Positions 62,093-64,000 of a stretch of DNA of 64,000 nucleotides are shown here, piece by piece (position 1 is the first letter of the stretch; every line of letters starts with the position of its first letter). The DNA lies in the NCBI RefSeq assembly GCF_035918395.1, contig NZ_CP142362.1, forward strand, positions 3,075,501 through 3,139,500, in the 5' to 3' direction. The position numbers were made by a program, and so were the translations under genes. The notes beneath the pieces are model-generated. The model was not told the origin of the DNA. It searched no databases and worked only from the letters and a program-made list of their open reading frames with translations. Source of the DNA: Mycolicibacterium sp. ND9-15. GTDB taxonomy: Bacteria > Actinomycetota > Actinomycetes > Mycobacteriales > Mycobacteriaceae.

Positions 62093-63172
62093 GTGACGGA
62101 TACCGGCCCCCTAGCGGGCGTGAAGGTCATCGAGCTCGGTGGCATCGGTCCGGGACCGCACGCCGCGATGGTGCTGGCCGACCTCGGCGCCGACGTGGTC
62201 CGCGTGCGCAGACCCGGCGGACTGCAGATGCCCGCGGAGAACGTCGACCTCCTGCACCGCGGCAAGCGCGTCGTCGACCTGGACGTGAAGAAGGACCGGG
62301 CCGCACTGCTGAACCTCGCCGCCAAGGCTGACGTGCTCGTCGACCCCTTCCGGCCCGGCACCTGTGAACGGCTCGGCATCGGACCCGACGACTGCGCGGC
62401 GGTGAACCCGCGGCTGATCTACGCCAGGATCACCGGTTGGGGCCAGCACGGTCCGCTAGCGCAGACCGCGGGCCACGACATCAACTACCTGTCGCAGACC
62501 GGCGCGCTGTCGGCGATCGGCTACCGGGACCGGCCGCCGGTCGCACCGCTGAACCTGGTCGCCGACTATGGCGGCGGGTCGATGCTCGTGCTGCTTGGCA
62601 TCGTGTCCGCGCTGTACGAGCGGGAGCGCTCGGGACTGGGCCAGGTGATCGACGCGGCGATGGTCGACGGCGTGGCCTCGCTGACTCAGGACATGTGGAC
62701 GATGAAGTCGACCGGCACGCTGCGCGACGAGCGTGAGTCGTTCATGCTCGACGGCGGCGCCCCGTTCTACCGCACTTATGAGACGGCCGACGGCAAGTAC
62801 ATGGCGGTCGGGGCGATCGAGCCGCAGTTCTTCGCTCAGCTGTTGGCGGGCCTCGGGCTCAGCGCCGACGAGGTACCCGGGCAACTGGACAAGTCAGCGT
62901 TCCCACAGATGCACAAGCTGTTCGCCGCCCGGTTTGCGGGCAAGACCCGCGACCAGTGGGCCGAGATCTTCGTGGGCACCGACGCATGCGTCACGCCGGT
63001 ACTGACGTGGAATGAAGCGGCACACAACGACCATCTACGCGCACGCTCAACGCTGGTGCGGGCCAATGGTGTAGACCAGGCCGCCCCGGCGCCTCGGTTC
63101 TCGAGAACCCCGGCCGGCCCCGTCGGCGCACCGCCGCAGGCCGCCACTCCGATCACCGATATCGGGTGGTAG
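62093..63172 (+). CDS. far: CaiB/BaiF CoA-transferase family protein (alpha-methylacyl-CoA racemase-like, Far)
   Basis: 359 residues from GTG 62093. 'GVKVIELGGIGPGPHAAMVLADLGADVVRV' at the N terminus and 'AGHDINYLSQTGALSAIG', 'LDGGAPFYRTYETADGKYMAVGAIEPQFF' are the pattern of alpha-methylacyl-CoA racemases such as M. tuberculosis Mcr. Expected to racemise 2-methyl-branched fatty acyl-CoA. The setting between SRPBCC genes and a dapC-like gene equals far (Rv0855), so I use that symbol. Confidence 0.88.
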   Translation: MTDTGPLAGVKVIELGGIGPGPHAAMVLADLGADVVRVRRPGGLQMPAENVDLLHRGKRVVDLDVKKDRAALLNLAAKADVLVDPFRPGTCERLGIGPDDCAAVNPRLIYARITGWGQHGPLAQTAGHDINYLSQTGALSAIGYRDRPPVAPLNLVADYGGGSMLVLLGIVSALYERERSGLGQVIDAAMVDGVASLTQDMWTMKSTGTLRDERESFMLDGGAPFYRTYETADGKYMAVGAIEPQFFAQLLAGLGLSADEVPGQLDKSAFPQMHKLFAARFAGKTRDQWAEIFVGTDACVTPVLTWNEAAHNDHLRARSTLVRANGVDQAAPAPRFSRTPAGPVGAPPQAATPITDIGW

Positions 63173-63229
63173 GAAAATTTGCTGGAAAAGGCTAGGCACT
63201 AGGCTGTCGAGTTAGCTACGATTTGCCGT

Positions 63230-63670
63230 ATGGCAGTGCGGGCATCGAGGGAAGTGGTCTTCGAGGCGCCCAAGGACGCGATCATGGAGACGCTCGCCGA
63301 CATCGACGCGGTCCCCTTGTGGTCGCCTGTGCACAAGCACACCGAGGTGCTCGACCGGTATCCGGACGGCCGTCCCCACCACGTCAAGGCGACGGTCAAG
63401 ATCATGGGAATCACCGACAAGGAGTTGCTCGAGTACCACTGGGGCGACGACTGGATGGTCTGGGACGCCAAGGCCAACATGCAGCAGCGCGGTCAGCACG
63501 TCGAGTACAACCTCACCCCGGAAGGCGAGGACCGCACCCGCGTGCGCTTCGACATCATCCTCGACCTGGCCGCGCCGATTCCCGAGTTTCTGGTGCGCCG
63601 CGCCAAGAAGATCGTGCTCGACATCGCGACCGAGAACCTGCGCCGTCGGGTGATGGCCGCGGCTACCTAG
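63230..63670 (+). CDS. SRPBCC (START-like) lipid-binding protein, Rv0856/Rv0857-like
   Basis: 146 residues from ATG 63230. 'SREVVFEAPKDAIMETLADIDAVPLWS' and EVLDRYPDGRPHHVKATVKIMG, C-terminal helix 'RRAKKIVLDIATENLRRRVM'. Paralogue of the protein at 51863. Co-directional with far, 57 bp downstream; its stop overlaps the convergent aminotransferase stop. Confidence 0.9.
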   Translation: MAVRASREVVFEAPKDAIMETLADIDAVPLWSPVHKHTEVLDRYPDGRPHHVKATVKIMGITDKELLEYHWGDDWMVWDAKANMQQRGQHVEYNLTPEGEDRTRVRFDIILDLAAPIPEFLVRRAKKIVLDIATENLRRRVMAAAT

Positions 63671-64000
63671 CCGTTGCGCAGCACTTCCAGTCGGCGGATC
63701 GCCTCGTCCAAGGTTTCGTCCCGCTTGCAGAACGCGAAGCGCACCAGGTGATTCCACGCGCCGGCGTGCTCGGCGCCCGGATCGCAGAACGCCGACATCG
63801 GGATGGCCGCGACCCCCGCCTTCTGCGGCAGCTCCGCACAGAACGCGGCGCTGTCGGCAAAACCCAGCGGGCGCGGGTCGGCGCACAGGAAGTAGGTCCC
63901 GAAGCTGTCGTGTACCCCGAAGCCGAGGTCGGCCAGCGCGCTGCCCAGCCGGTCGCGCTTGGCCTGCAACGACTCTCGCAGCGCGGCCACCCAGGCGTCT
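63667..64000 (-). CDS. PLP-dependent aminotransferase, C-terminal part (DapC-like)
   Basis: Only the last ~110 residues lie in the window; the gene starts beyond position 64000. 'FGVHDSFGTYFLCADPRPLG', 'AGVAAIPMSAFCDPG' and 'HLVRFAFCKRDETLDEAIRRL' are the end of a class I/II aminotransferase, with the substrate-carboxylate arginine in VRFAFCK. Position matches Rv0858c, annotated N-succinyldiaminopimelate aminotransferase DapC. Specificity cannot be decided from this fragment. Confidence 0.85.
   Translation of the reverse strand, partial: DAWVAALRESLQAKRDRLGSALADLGFGVHDSFGTYFLCADPRPLGFADSAAFCAELPQKAGVAAIPMSAFCDPGAEHAGAWNHLVRFAFCKRDETLDEAIRRLEVLRNG

Noticed and set aside
1..64000. CRISPR array
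   Set aside because: No regularly spaced direct repeats seen anywhere in the window.

Overview
The window is high-GC actinobacterial chromosome, almost certainly a rapidly growing Mycobacterium (Mycolicibacterium). The evidence is gene content and order. On the left, pstA-pstB(phoT)-phoU(phoY2)-LCP gene-dus-desA1-TetR-DUF2236 and a Lys/Glu/Asp/Phe tRNA cluster follow the order I recall for M. tuberculosis Rv0819-Rv0826. On the right are an SRPBCC gene, a far-like CaiB/BaiF gene, a second SRPBCC gene and the end of a dapC-like aminotransferase, as in the Rv0854-Rv0858c neighbourhood. Many starts are GTG and genes commonly overlap by 4 bp or share a TGATG junction.

Layout. 1-9926: phosphate uptake and its regulator, a cell-wall LCP ligase, tRNA dihydrouridine synthase, an acyl-ACP desaturase, two tandem secreted paralogues, a TetR/DUF2236 pair, a 50-residue zinc-ribbon protein and four tRNAs. 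9927-35492: a 25.6-kb integrated element bounded by a perfect 52-bp direct repeat, the 3' part of tRNA-Phe (9875-9926 and 35441-35492). Its backbone is that of a pSAM2-type actinomycete integrative and conjugative element (AICE): integrase, excisionase, FtsK/TraB-like DNA pump, Pra-like activator, KorSA-like GntR repressor, Pif-like Nudix protein, and at the far end a HUH rolling-circle Rep. 35722-41800: a lipid-type catabolic cluster (SDR, metallo-beta-lactamase fold, two SnoaL/DUF2834 genes, FAD oxidoreductase, epimerase) around a TetR gene with two matching operators. 42055-51304: a complete eight-gene mce operon. 51388-64000: SRPBCC proteins, a large LuxR regulator, an ABC exporter, a cyclase-ATPase regulator, a CoA-transferase family enzyme and a partial aminotransferase.

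The most interesting part is the cargo of the AICE, which is packed with putative anti-phage genes: (i) a lone Abi/UG-type reverse transcriptase; (ii) a leftward operon of six genes, trypsin-like protease, SNF2 helicase with DUF3883, DUF1156 methyltransferase, HEPN-DUF499 ATPase, a broken AlbA_2/Schlafen-type gene and a second HEPN-like protein, which resembles parts of BREX and DISARM but lacks their hallmark PglZ or DrmA/B/C; (iii) a divergent AbiE-like antitoxin/nucleotidyltransferase pair separated from that operon by an inverted repeat that overlaps both candidate -35 boxes; (iv) a three-gene Thoeris-like operon, ThsB-like TIR, second TIR and a small three-helix membrane protein, with no ThsA.

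The AICE regulatory logic can be read from the DNA: an identical 13-bp motif sits in the pra promoter and just downstream of the korSA promoter, the expected arrangement for KorSA repression. Rep lies at the opposite end from int, but in the excised circle it would fall about 265 bp downstream of int in the same direction, so circularisation may switch rep on.

All functional calls rest on reading motifs and recalled family knowledge; no database search was run.
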